From contig CAYNLK010000020.1 in assembly GCA_964398055.1 (NCBI GenBank), positions 1-64,000 of the forward strand: 64,000 nt of DNA, read 5' to 3'. Under the pieces are notes generated by a model that ran no database searches, was not told the DNA's origin, and saw nothing but the letters and a program-made list of their open reading frames with translations. The DNA comes from CAYNLK01 sp964398055 (GTDB lineage Bacteria; Chloroflexota; Anaerolineae; 4572-78; J111). Both the position numbers and the translations under genes were made by a program. Positions 51,444-60,468 of this stretch are shown here, piece by piece (position 1 is the first letter of the stretch; each line of letters opens with the position of its first letter).

Positions 51444-51922
51444 TCGTCTATCCTCCCGGCGACGCCGGCTTCAGCCGCAGCGCCATTGCCTTGCCGGCCC
51501 AAAATGGCGACCGCCTGAGCAATACCCTCGATGATAGCATCGGGCCGGGGTGGACAGCCGGGGACGTACACATCCACCGGCAGGAAGCGGGCCAGCGGTC
51601 CGGCCACTGTGGGGCTGCCGGCAAAGGCGTTGCACGTGGCCGGGCAAGAGCCAATGGCCACCACCACCTTCGGCGTCGGCATCTGGGCATAGATGGCTTC
51701 CAGGGCAGCCTTGCTGGTCCGAGTTACCGGCCCGGAGACGCATAACACGTCAGCGTGCCGCGGGCTGCCCTCCAGCCGGATGCCCAATTGTTCCACGTCG
51801 TAGCGCGGGGTCAGGCAGGCCACCAGTTCAATATCGCAACCATTGCAGCCGCCGGCGTTGAGATGAAACAACCACGGCGACCGCTGCCGGGCGTGCTTGA
51901 TGAGTTTATCGAGGATGCTCAT
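51440..51922 (-). CDS. cooL: Hydrogenase small subunit, NuoB-like (CooL/EchC-like)
   Basis: Holds the proximal 4Fe-4S cluster next to the NiFe site. The protein has 160 residues from ATG 51922 (MSILDKLIKHARQRSPWLFHLNAGGCNGCDIE). Cluster ligands: the CNGCD pair, the Cys in VVAIGSCPATCNAF and the Cys in VYVPGCPPRPDA. No clear ribosome site precedes this ATG. A longer frame to 51973 reaches into a heptamer repeat and is unlikely. The order cooM-cooL-cooK here differs from the cooM-K-L order remembered from Rhodospirillum. Confidence 0.93.
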   Translation of the reverse strand: MSILDKLIKHARQRSPWLFHLNAGGCNGCDIELVACLTPRYDVEQLGIRLEGSPRHADVLCVSGPVTRTSKAALEAIYAQMPTPKVVVAIGSCPATCNAFAGSPTVAGPLARFLPVDVYVPGCPPRPDAIIEGIAQAVAILGRQGNGAAAEAGVAGRIDE

Positions 51923-51976
51923 AGTTCGTTTACTTTCATCAGGAACGAGAACAAGATAATTCTCCCAATTCATCGA

Positions 51977-52029
51977 GAGATTAGAAATTGGAGATTCGGG
52001 CTAATAATCTCCCACTCTCCACTCTCCCC
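51977..52029. repeat. Heptamer arrays between cooM and cooL
   Basis: GAGATTA GAAATTG GAGATTC (51977-51997), then after 11 bp CTCCCAC TCTCCAC TCTCCCC (52009-52029). The two groups are partly complementary (GGAGA-like versus TCTCC), so they may fold. The array ends 5 bp before the cooM stop. Confidence 0.75.
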
Positions 52030-52033
52030 AATA

Positions 52034-55030
52034 TCAACCGCTCAATAGACTTGGCCATACCCCTGTTACTAGCAGAATGGCGCTCAAACCCACCACGGCC
52101 ACGATCAGGGGTAATGGCTCAGAGCGACGCTGTTCACCCGCCCCCCACCAAAAGCTGGCAACAATGCGGGCGTAAGCCAGGACAGCCAACGCCGTAGCCA
52201 AGAGCAACGCAGCCAGGAGCCAGGGGCTTGTCTCGGCGGCCAGGCCGTACAATCGCCAGTGAGCCGCGTAGCCAAGCGTCGGCGGTATCCCCAGCATCGC
52301 CAGCGCGCCCAGCAGAAATCCGGCCCCGGAAACCGGGTAGCTGGCCGCCAGGCCGCCCACGTCCAGAGTGAGCGATTGCCGGTCCGCTTCGGGAGCGGTC
52401 AGGCTGACAAAGAGCAGCACCTTGGCCAGAGCGTGGACAATGGCTCCCAGCAGCGCCCCGGTCAAGCCCAACTCACCGCCGAGGGTTAAACCTAATAACA
52501 GATAACCCATATCCTCGATCGTCGAGAAAGCGAGGAATCGCTTGAGGCTACGTTGGGCCAGCATCAGGACAGCCCCACCCAGGGCTGACATCACCGCCAG
52601 GACCAACCAGGGAGTAGCGGGGGTGAACAGCCCAGGGACAGATTGACGCAGCGTCAGCAGCTCGCCAAAGGCAGCTACATCGACCACGGCGACTATTAAC
52701 CCAATTACAGCAACCGGCGTTGCTGCGGCTACCTGAGGCAGCCACAGATATAGCGGAACAAGGGCTAACTTCAGTGCAAATCCGCACAACAACAAGGCCA
52801 TGGCCAACTCCGGGAATGCCGTGTTCAGGATCAGAGTCCCGCTAATGGTCATCAACGCCGAAAGCAAGACGACCAGCAGATAAATGCGAGTCGCGGCCCG
52901 GCTGGTTGTGGTCTGCCACACCAGGATCAGGGCGCTCAGGGCTGCTCCCTCCAGCAGGATCAAGCGAGCGAACGGTTGGCTGAAGCCAGGCCCCAGCAGT
53001 GATAATATCCCGGCCCCCATCAGCCAGGGCCAGGTTTGTCGTAGCGGCGGCGCAACAGTGACGGCCAACAGTAGGGCTACCAAAGCCAGACCGGTTGCGG
53101 CCAAAAGAGGCCATTCCAGCGGTTGAGATACAGCAGAGGGGGGCGCGCCAGCCGGTGCAGTGCCAAAGCTGACCACTACGGCCAGAATTAATGTTAAAAT
53201 CAGGCTGGCCGGGGCTGTATATCTCTCCAGCCATAGACTGCCTCTCCCCAGCGCGCCGGTGACCTTTAACAGCCAGCGCCATAGGGTCAGGTAGTAGCGA
53301 TCCACCTCAAGCCAGCGGTAAAAGGGCGCCAACCCCTGATAGATGATGAGCGAGAAATCGCTGGCTGGAAGACGAGCTGAGGTGGACAATGGCTCGCCGC
53401 CGGTAAAAATACCGCCCGCGGCGACGGCTGAGGTTGCGCCAGCCACGACCAGGCCGCGGGAGGGTTGGGCCAGCCAATACACCAATATTCCTCCCCCCAC
53501 GGCCACTAAAGCCAAGATCAGCCCGCCGGTGGTGTACCAACTGCCGCCGCCAGCCGTTAGACCCAACCAGGTGACGTTGATAACTGGCTGTTGCCCTAAC
53601 GCCAGTAACAGTGGGTTGATGAGGGTGTTAATAGCCAGTTGGGGGGCAATACCCAGCACCACACTGGCGACGGCCAGTATTGCTGTCCCAACCAGCATCA
53701 AGGGGGGAGCCTCATACCCACGCCCTGCAGCCGGGGTCTCATCACCCATAAAAACAGTACAGGTGGCCTTAAGAAAGGAGAAGATGGTGAGCATACTAAC
53801 GATCCAGGCAACCAGAGCCGGAATAACCTGCCCGACTTCGAGCGCCGCGTTGTAGATTAACCATTTACTGGTGAACCCACTTAACAACGGCACGCCAGCA
53901 ATACTACCGGCCACGATTAACCACAACACCGTGATCGCCGGCATCTGTCGAGCCAGCCCACCCAAACGGTTCATATCTCTGGTACCGGTCGCCTGCTGTA
54001 CCGCTCCGGCACAGAGAAATAGGCCGCCCTTAAACAGGCCGTGATTCAAACAATGCAGCAACCCGGCGGCAACGCCCAGCGGCGTCGCCAGACCAAGCCC
54101 CAGGATCATATAGCCGATCTGACTGACCGTATGGAACGCCAGTAACCGCTTGATGTCAGATTGAATGATGGCATAGAGTACCCCCACCAGCATAGTAATG
54201 GTTCCAATCCAGATTACCAATGTCTGCCAGGCCACCGGCCACGTTCCCAGGCTGTGCAGCCGGGCAATCAGATAAACTCCGGCCTTAACGTAGCAAGCGG
54301 CGTGCAGCAAGGCGCTGACCGGCGTGGGCGCGGCCATGGCCTCGGGAATCCAGGTGTGGAGCGGGAATTGGACCGACTTGGCCACGGCAGCCAATAAAGT
54401 CAGTAAAAACAGGCCGGAGCCGAAGGCAGTTACAACCTGGGGGTCAGTCCAGAGGGTGCTGCCGGTGCGGGCGTAGAGCAGCAGCACCGTGGCCAGGAGA
54501 CCGTAGCCGGGCAGGTGGGTCATCACCAGCACTTTGCGGGCGCCGGCGGCAGCTTCGGGTTGCTGATACCAAAAACCGACTAATAGGAAGGAACACAGGC
54601 CGATGACTTCCCAACTCAGGTAAAGCAAGAATAGATCGGCGCTGTAGACCAGGTTGACCAGCCCGGCGATGAAGAGCAGCATCAAAGCGTAGAAGCGGGT
54701 GGGGGCCGGATCGTCGGCCATGTAGGCAATTGCATAAAGCAGGATGGCCGCGCCGATGCCGGTGGCCATCACGGCAAAGAGCTGGCTCAACCCATCAACG
54801 TGATAGGCCAGCGCGGCCGGGCCATCCCAGATCAGGAGATTGACCGCCACCGCCTGCCCTTGCCAGGTCAGCGGCCAAACGGCCAGCACCCCACCCAGGG
54901 CAACCAGGCTGCTAACAAAGGCCAACCAGCCTTTGGCGCGGGCGACATTCAGCCCTGCCAGCAGCAGTTCCAGCAGCAGCCCGACCAGTAACGCGCCCAC
55001 AGGAATGAAAACGAGGCTTTCGGGAGACAT
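52034..55030 (-). CDS. cooM: Large ion-pumping hydrogenase membrane subunit, NuoL/NuoM tandem fusion (CooM-like)
   Basis: A 998-residue polytopic protein, about twice the size of a single antiporter-like subunit. The first half (about 1-510) is a complete NuoL/HyfB module: the conserved Glu in FLLYLSWEVIGLCSF, the Lys in AAVAKSVQFPLHTWIPEAMAAPTPVSALLHAA, and further Lys in VKAGVYLIAR. After a linker with helices (about 520-640), a second, shorter antiporter-like module follows, with the Lys motif ALKLALVPLYLWLPQ near 780 and MLAQRSLKRFLAFSTIEDMGY. It should move H+ or Na+ when the hydrogenase makes H2. It is the first hydrogenase gene after cooS, 190 bp away. Confidence 0.92.
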   Translation of the reverse strand: MSPESLVFIPVGALLVGLLLELLLAGLNVARAKGWLAFVSSLVALGGVLAVWPLTWQGQAVAVNLLIWDGPAALAYHVDGLSQLFAVMATGIGAAILLYAIAYMADDPAPTRFYALMLLFIAGLVNLVYSADLFLLYLSWEVIGLCSFLLVGFWYQQPEAAAGARKVLVMTHLPGYGLLATVLLLYARTGSTLWTDPQVVTAFGSGLFLLTLLAAVAKSVQFPLHTWIPEAMAAPTPVSALLHAACYVKAGVYLIARLHSLGTWPVAWQTLVIWIGTITMLVGVLYAIIQSDIKRLLAFHTVSQIGYMILGLGLATPLGVAAGLLHCLNHGLFKGGLFLCAGAVQQATGTRDMNRLGGLARQMPAITVLWLIVAGSIAGVPLLSGFTSKWLIYNAALEVGQVIPALVAWIVSMLTIFSFLKATCTVFMGDETPAAGRGYEAPPLMLVGTAILAVASVVLGIAPQLAINTLINPLLLALGQQPVINVTWLGLTAGGGSWYTTGGLILALVAVGGGILVYWLAQPSRGLVVAGATSAVAAGGIFTGGEPLSTSARLPASDFSLIIYQGLAPFYRWLEVDRYYLTLWRWLLKVTGALGRGSLWLERYTAPASLILTLILAVVVSFGTAPAGAPPSAVSQPLEWPLLAATGLALVALLLAVTVAPPLRQTWPWLMGAGILSLLGPGFSQPFARLILLEGAALSALILVWQTTTSRAATRIYLLVVLLSALMTISGTLILNTAFPELAMALLLCGFALKLALVPLYLWLPQVAAATPVAVIGLIVAVVDVAAFGELLTLRQSVPGLFTPATPWLVLAVMSALGGAVLMLAQRSLKRFLAFSTIEDMGYLLLGLTLGGELGLTGALLGAIVHALAKVLLFVSLTAPEADRQSLTLDVGGLAASYPVSGAGFLLGALAMLGIPPTLGYAAHWRLYGLAAETSPWLLAALLLATALAVLAYARIVASFWWGAGEQRRSEPLPLIVAVVGLSAILLVTGVWPSLLSG

Positions 55031-55220
55031 AACGATCTCCTACTACAAGGAAGATATCCTCACCCCGGCCTAAGATTCTTTAAACCAGCCGATCGAGGCC
55101 TGACGGAACCCTGGCCTGAGCCAGGAGAAGGCACGCCCTACAAATTGGGTTGCGTGTTCCATCACAGTTTGCAACGGCTTCTGGCGAGAACGTCGGAGCC
55201 GCGCTGGTAGGGTTTACGGC

Positions 55221-57137
55221 TTAAGCCGGGGCCAACTCAGATACCGGCAACCCCAGATCAACCCGTTTACGGTTGATATGCTGGACCATCAACCCGGCAG
55301 CCTTGATCGGATCGGTTTCTACTGCGAATTTGCCACCGATAACCTGCTCCGCCGTCTCGGTTAACAGTTTGGTGACTTGCGGGCTGCCCAACACTTGCGG
55401 CACAGTACCCAGCACGGTAAAGATACCACTCGACACCACGTAAGCCCCGATGCTGACCGCTTTCTCGCTCATCCACTCCGGCGCAGCCCCGGCGACCGGC
55501 AGATCGCTGATGTCAACGCCCAGTTCTTTGGCGATGACCGCACACACCGTCAAAATGCGGCTGATGTCAACGCAGGAGCCCATGTGCAGTACCGGTGGAA
55601 TCCCCAGGGCTTGACAGACCGCTTTCAAGCCCGCGCCGGCCTTCTCGGCAGCTTCCGGCAGCAGCAAGCCGGCCTTGGCCGCGGCAATGGCGTTACAGCC
55701 GGTCGTCACTACCAGCACATTTTGTTTGATCAATTCCTCCAGCATGGTAATGTGGCCGTAATCGTGCTTGATTTTGGGGTTGTTGCAGCCCACGACGCCG
55801 GCAATGCCCCGAATGCTACCGTTGGCAATGGCGTCGATGAGGGGCTTGGGTGAACCGCCTAAAGCCGCCAGAATAGCCTCGGCGCTGAAGCCAACCATAC
55901 AGGCTGTCTTCTCGGCGGGAATATTGACCTGACCGGGTTTGCGGAAGCGGTAGTTCTCCACCGCGGTCCGCACAATTTCCTTGGCCGTAGTCAGGGCGTG
56001 TTCCTCGTGGAACTCGATGTGGGTCGCGCCAGGGAATTTGGCCTTGGGCGAGGTAGAGATCAATTTGGTATGGAAACAGCCGGCCACTGCCCCCAGCGCC
56101 GGGAAGATACATTGCACATCGACAATCATCGCCTCAACTGCGCCGGTGATGAGCGCCAGCTCCTGCTGCAAGAAGTTGCCGGCCACCGGAATACCGTGGC
56201 GCATCAAGATTTCGTTGCCGGTGCAGCAGATACCGGCGACGTTGATGCCCTTGGCTCCATATTTCTTGGCCAGGGCCACCATGTCGGGGTCCTGCGCCGC
56301 GGCGACGATCATTTCAGATAGGGTTGGCTCGTGTCCGTGCACGATGATGTTGACCTGATCCTGCTTGAGCACACCCAGATTGGCTTCTGATTTAATCGGC
56401 TTTGGTGTGCCAAACAAAACGTCGGACAGTTCGGTCGCGATCATCGAGCCGCCCCAGCCATCAGCGATGGAGGTCCGCAAGCCGTGCAGGATCAGATTGA
56501 CCGGATCATTATCGACCCCAATGTGGGTTCGGTGCATCACCTCGACAATCTCGCGGTCAACGCCACGCGGGTCAATGCCGACCTGCTTCCACAAAGCCAG
56601 CCGCTTTTCGGGGGCACGGCGGGTGAACTGAACCGGTCCCTCCTGCTTACCGAACTCGGCGTAGGCAGCCCGGGCCAAATCCAGGGCGATCTCTTCGTTG
56701 CTCCGCTTGTCAACCTTGATCCCGTACTCTTGGGCCAGAGCCTTGAGTTTGGCCTCGTCCTTAATTTGGTAGCCGCCGCTCTTGCCCTCGGCGATCAACA
56801 GCAGGGTGTGGGCAATGTCGCGGCCGTGGTCGGAGTGGGCCGCCGCGCCGGCGGCAATCATCCGCAGGAGGCCGCGAGCCACGATGATATCAGCGGTTGC
56901 CCCGCAAATGCCCTGTTTGGGACCCTCGCCTTCAAAGGGACTGATCCGGCACGGGCCCATATTGCAATGCCGACAGCACAACCCCAGTTCGCCAAAGCCG
57001 CATTGGGGGATCATCGCTTCGTAACGATCCCAGGCGGTGTCGATACCTAGCTCCTCGGCCCGGGCCAGCATGGCGTGAACGGTCGGGTCGATGCTCTTTT
57101 CCATTATCTTTTCAGGATATTTCCCATTACCTTTCAT
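55221..57137 (-). CDS. cooS: Anaerobic Ni-CO dehydrogenase catalytic subunit (CooS)
   Basis: Oxidises CO + H2O to CO2 + 2 H+ + 2 e-. The protein has 638 residues from ATG 57137 (AGGAG upstream; a TTG one codon earlier is not needed). The D/B-cluster cysteines are in CGFGELGLCCRHCNMGPCRI. The full set of C-cluster ligands is visible: His in IVHGHEPTLSE, Cys in GICCTGNEIL, VDVQCIFPALG, GVVGCNNPK, VTTGCNAIAAA and LHMGSCVDISR. The catalytic Lys is in WMSEKAVSIGAYVV and the proton-relay His in AAAHSDHGRD. No acsB/CdhC is nearby, so it is the energy-conserving rather than the acetyl-CoA-making type. It follows cooF by 20 bp. Confidence 0.97.
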   Translation of the reverse strand: MKGNGKYPEKIMEKSIDPTVHAMLARAEELGIDTAWDRYEAMIPQCGFGELGLCCRHCNMGPCRISPFEGEGPKQGICGATADIIVARGLLRMIAAGAAAHSDHGRDIAHTLLLIAEGKSGGYQIKDEAKLKALAQEYGIKVDKRSNEEIALDLARAAYAEFGKQEGPVQFTRRAPEKRLALWKQVGIDPRGVDREIVEVMHRTHIGVDNDPVNLILHGLRTSIADGWGGSMIATELSDVLFGTPKPIKSEANLGVLKQDQVNIIVHGHEPTLSEMIVAAAQDPDMVALAKKYGAKGINVAGICCTGNEILMRHGIPVAGNFLQQELALITGAVEAMIVDVQCIFPALGAVAGCFHTKLISTSPKAKFPGATHIEFHEEHALTTAKEIVRTAVENYRFRKPGQVNIPAEKTACMVGFSAEAILAALGGSPKPLIDAIANGSIRGIAGVVGCNNPKIKHDYGHITMLEELIKQNVLVVTTGCNAIAAAKAGLLLPEAAEKAGAGLKAVCQALGIPPVLHMGSCVDISRILTVCAVIAKELGVDISDLPVAGAAPEWMSEKAVSIGAYVVSSGIFTVLGTVPQVLGSPQVTKLLTETAEQVIGGKFAVETDPIKAAGLMVQHINRKRVDLGLPVSELAPA

Positions 57138-57157
57138 CAATAGCTCTCCTTATCTGG

Positions 57158-57703
57158 TTAAATTTGCTGTTGTTTCTGGCTTGCCAGGGCCTCCAAAAAC
57201 CGTTCGGCTGAGGCTTTGAGGGCTGCGTCGATCACCTGGCGCGGCCTGGCCAGACTCAGGGCCTGGGTAGGACAGGCCTCGATGCAGGCGGGACCTTCAG
57301 GCCGGTCCACACACAGGTCACACTTGGTCGCGGCGCGCTTGGTTTTGCCATTGACCGGTACCGTGTTGATGTGAATGGCGCCAAAAGGACAAACCATCGT
57401 ACACAGCCCGCAGGCAATGCAACGGTTAGAATTGACCGCTGTGTAGGTCTCGGTGCGGAAAGTGGCCCCGGTAGGGCAGACCTTGACGCAGGGCGCATCT
57501 TCACACTGGCGACATTGGGTAGAAAGCTTCACCTCAGCCACTTGCACTACCCGGTTGCGGGGTGCCAGAGGTTCCTCAGTCAAGATTGCCCCAAAAAGTG
57601 TGCCGGCCCGGCTATGGGCTACGGCGCAGGCCAATTCGCAGGTGTGGCAACCCAAACAGCGGTCGGGATCGACCATAATAAACGGACCACGCAATTCAGT
57701 CAT
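57158..57703 (-). CDS. cooF: CO dehydrogenase iron-sulfur electron-transfer protein (CooF-like)
   Basis: A 181-residue ferredoxin from ATG 57703 (AGGAGGTGAAATGC precedes it; the longer frame adds 29 unlikely residues). Four cysteine groups of the HycB/CooF type: CLGCHTCELACAVAH, CRQCEDAPCVKVCPTGA, CIACGLCTMVCPFGAI and CDLCVDRPEGPACIEACPTQAL. It takes electrons from CooS and passes them to the hydrogenase. It is the first structural gene of the coo run, 215 bp downstream of the response-regulator gene; I saw nothing recognisable in that spacer besides a G-rich tract. Confidence 0.94.
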   Translation of the reverse strand: MTELRGPFIMVDPDRCLGCHTCELACAVAHSRAGTLFGAILTEEPLAPRNRVVQVAEVKLSTQCRQCEDAPCVKVCPTGATFRTETYTAVNSNRCIACGLCTMVCPFGAIHINTVPVNGKTKRAATKCDLCVDRPEGPACIEACPTQALSLARPRQVIDAALKASAERFLEALASQKQQQI

Positions 57704-57917
57704 GCATTTCACCTCCTTATTTATGTGGGAAAAGTCATTTGTCGGGAAAATAGAAACGACCGATCGGGTCAGAATCGGTAATAGAAGCATATTTTGGATC
57801 TGATACTATTTTATCAAGAGCGCGGCAGAAAAATAAGACCCGGAGAGGGGGTCTCAACCGGCCGGCCGGGGGGTGGCCAAGACCCGGATGGGTGGTCAAA
57901 GAGCTACAAAAGGGGGG

Positions 57918-58547
57918 TCAGATTAAGCCGCGTTCTTTGGCCAGCAGCACGGCTTCGATGCGGTTGTGAACATTCAACTTTGCCAGGATATCCTTGACGT
58001 ATCCCTTGACGGTATTCTCACTGAGATGAAGCTGGTTGCCAATCTCTTTGTTGGTTAAGCCGTGAGCAATGAGGCGTAGGATTTCCACTTCTCGGAGAGT
58101 GAGCATGCGGGGCGGCTGCTCCTGCTGGCGTACATACTCAGTTAATACGTCGGCGGCGCGGGGGTCCAGAGCGGCGTGTCCCTCAACCACAGCCAGCAGT
58201 TGTTCCCGTAGATGCAAATTTTCGGCATCTTTCAGCAAATAACCGCGGGCCCCGGCTTGAAGAGAGGCATTGACCAGATTTCGGTCGATAAAGGCGCTTA
58301 AAATCAGTACCGCAGTCTCCGGACATGCCTGGACAATCCGCTGGCAAAGTTCTACCCCGCCCATATCAGGCAGTTTCAGGTCAAGCAGGCTGACATCCGG
58401 CCGCAGCTGGGTGACAAGGCGCAGCGCATCGGCGCCATTGGCCGCCTCCCCCACCACTTCAAACCGGGGGTCAGGGTCCAAAATCGAGCGCAAGCCCTGG
58501 CGCACGATCCGATGGTCATCCACAATCACCACGCGGACCGGTTTCAT
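57918..58547 (-). CDS. NarL/FixJ-family response regulator upstream of coo genes
   Basis: A 209-residue two-domain regulator. REC at about 5-120 has VDDHRIV, the phospho-acceptor Asp in VSLLDLKLPDMGG, and LLKDAENLH. A LuxR HTH at about 145-205 has LTLREVEILRLIAHGLTNKEI and LSENTVKGYVKDIL. The start overlaps the kinase stop by 4 bp. Same strand and adjacency suggest control of the cooF-S-hydrogenase genes. This would replace the CO sensor CooA, which is not in the window. That role is inferred from position only. Confidence 0.93.
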   Translation of the reverse strand: MKPVRVVIVDDHRIVRQGLRSILDPDPRFEVVGEAANGADALRLVTQLRPDVSLLDLKLPDMGGVELCQRIVQACPETAVLILSAFIDRNLVNASLQAGARGYLLKDAENLHLREQLLAVVEGHAALDPRAADVLTEYVRQQEQPPRMLTLREVEILRLIAHGLTNKEIGNQLHLSENTVKGYVKDILAKLNVHNRIEAVLLAKERGLI

Positions 58548-59731
58548 GGTAGACAGGCTCCGGGCAGCGGAAAACGCGCTTTGACCATCACTCCCTGGTC
58601 GTCGTTATTGGCGATGAAGAAATCACCCCGGGCCTGAGCCGTGAGCTGGTGCATCGTTGGCACGCCAAAATGCAGGTCGGCGTCGTCAGCCTCCAGGGTA
58701 AGCGGCTCGGCCAGGCCGACCCCATTATCCTGGATGGTGACGGTCACGCAGTCCTGGTTGCAGTGCAGGCTGACCATCACCGCCGAAGCCCGGGCGTGCT
58801 TGCGCACGTTAGAGAGCGACTCGCGGATAATCCGATAGACCGCCTCGCTGACCAGCGGCGGCAACGCCGGAAATTGGGGGGGCACAATCAGCGTGGCGGC
58901 GATACCGCTTTGAGCCTCAAAGTCGGTGACCTGTTCTTGAAGCAACTCGATCAGGCCCTCACCGCCGGGCAAGTAGTGACTACGCAGAGCAAAGATAGCG
59001 CTGCGCAACTCGTCGCTGCTGCGAGCCGACAATCGCCGGATGGTCTGCATCTTCTGGCGGGCTTCACCGTCCAGGGTCAGGTGGTTGATACACCACTCCG
59101 CCTCCAGGCCAATGGTGAAGAGCATCTGGGCCACCGTGTCGTGCAGAGCCTGAGCAATTCGCTGCCGTTCCCGCAAGCGAGCCAGTTCGTCCGTTTGGGC
59201 GTACAGCCGGGCGTTCTCAATGGCAATGGTCGCCTGGGCGGCAAAAGCGAGTAACAATTCCTCATCTTCACCACTGAAGCTCTTGCCGTTGGGCGAGTTG
59301 CCGACGAATAAAGCCCCCAGAGATTGCCCTTTGCGCAGCAACGGCACCGACAGGAACGCCTCCACTTCGGGATGGTAGGAGGGGAAACCAATCGCCTGGG
59401 GGTGGCTGCGGACATCGTCCAACCGCAAGGGGAGACCCTGCCGATAAGGCAAACTTAGGAGACCGGCCCCGGTAGGGAAGCCTTGGGGTTCATAAGGCCA
59501 GCCGCTAACCTTGAAGAATTGAAAGTTTTCCTTATCCTCGCTGAGGACCAGCAACCCACCCATCTCTGCCTCAACCAGCTCGGTGGCGGTGTCAACGATT
59601 TGTTGCAGCAGCGGGTCCAAATCAAGTTGAGCCGCCACCGATTTACTCACCTCAATAAGTTGCGAGAATTGCGACACTCGACGGGTTAATTGATTGATCG
59701 GGTCGACCAGGGTTTGCGTTTGGTCATCCAT
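58544..59731 (-). CDS. GAF-domain histidine kinase (NarX-like, cytoplasmic)
   Basis: A 395-residue soluble sensor kinase: a short coiled start, then a GAF domain at about 25-175 (LLQQIVDTATELVEAEMGGLLVL, LLRKGQSLGALFVGN). HisKA_3 has the phospho-His in RQRIAQALHDTVAQMLFTIGLEAEW, and HATPase_c has RESLSNVRKHARAS, IQDNGVGL and HFGVPTMHQLT. There are no membrane helices, so the signal is internal. A haem, FeS or small-molecule ligand of the GAF domain cannot be told by eye. It is coupled to the response regulator and lies upstream of the CO dehydrogenase operon. Confidence 0.93.
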   Translation of the reverse strand: MDDQTQTLVDPINQLTRRVSQFSQLIEVSKSVAAQLDLDPLLQQIVDTATELVEAEMGGLLVLSEDKENFQFFKVSGWPYEPQGFPTGAGLLSLPYRQGLPLRLDDVRSHPQAIGFPSYHPEVEAFLSVPLLRKGQSLGALFVGNSPNGKSFSGEDEELLLAFAAQATIAIENARLYAQTDELARLRERQRIAQALHDTVAQMLFTIGLEAEWCINHLTLDGEARQKMQTIRRLSARSSDELRSAIFALRSHYLPGGEGLIELLQEQVTDFEAQSGIAATLIVPPQFPALPPLVSEAVYRIIRESLSNVRKHARASAVMVSLHCNQDCVTVTIQDNGVGLAEPLTLEADDADLHFGVPTMHQLTAQARGDFFIANNDDQGVMVKARFPLPGACLP

Positions 59732-59912
59732 AACCCTCTCCCAGGTTGCTGTCTTCGATGGTACGAATTTAGCACACCCCTATGGAGCTGATATCTGCGG
59801 ATACAAGAAAGTAAGCCTATGATACCTCAGGACCAGGTAATCTTCAATTCGACAACTGGTGTTTTTGCGCCAACTATTGAAATGCCGGAGATGGTCATAA
59901 TCGGCGGGCCTA

Positions 59913-60302
59913 TCGGTTCTGCTTTGCCAGAAGGCAGAATCTTTCACCAATAATACCAAAAACGACGGGGGCCGTGCCTCTGAAGAAATGCGGGCTTATC
60001 TCGGTTTTGAAACCCAACGTCACTGGTCGGTCCGGGCCATTGAACGGACCACCCCCGGTCTGATGGGCTTGTTCAGTCTGGTGGTGGTCATAGCCCATAC
60101 CCTCCACCCAGAACAATTACCCATTCGACAAGCCAGTTGGTATCTTAAAGAAGAAGCCACCTTCAGTGACGCCCTGGCGGCCGTCCGACGAGACTTGTGG
60201 GCCAATTTTGATTATCGCACTTCAGGGAATGAGGCCGACCTGCGCCTGATTTCTGAGGATACTTTGCTTTCTTTACTGGATTTGGCCTGTTATTCGGTCT
60301 AA
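59913..60302 (+). pseudogene. C-terminal fragment of a DDE transposase
   Basis: Around 105 clear residues (MRAYLGFETQRHWSVRAIER, TTPGLMGLFSLVVVIAHTL) match the end of IS701-like DDE transposases (VRAHLGxETQRQWS, ARTTPxLxGLFSLV). The reading frame stays open upstream to about 59920 but lacks the catalytic core and any terminal inverted repeat. It is therefore a dead remnant between the coo locus and the FadR-regulated cluster. The rest of the 59732-59987 spacer shows nothing recognisable. Confidence 0.8.
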
Positions 60303-60435
60303 TCAAGCCAGAAATGGGGGTTCTGACCCCAATTTTTCTATCAACATCGGCTTTGAGCCAAATTTCCCGGCTTGACCCGGCTACTTTGATTTTTTTATCC
60401 GCTTTCAAAAATGGACAAAGTCGAGTTTACAATAT

Positions 60436-60464
60436 TTGACAATTTCAAAGCGGTATAGTATGAT
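60436..60464 (+). promoter_or_regulatory. Consensus sigma-70 promoter of the FadR-type regulator gene
   Basis: TTGACA (60436-60441), a 17-bp spacer and TATGAT (60459-60464). The expected start site falls at about 60471, within the adjoining operator, arguing for repression of this promoter and for a translation start downstream. Confidence 0.75.
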
Positions 60465-60468
60465 TGAC

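Noticed and set aside
55221..57137. Wood-Ljungdahl acetyl-CoA synthase locus
   Set aside because: No acsB, acsC/D or methyltransferase genes are adjacent; the hydrogenase genes point to CO oxidation linked to H2 instead.
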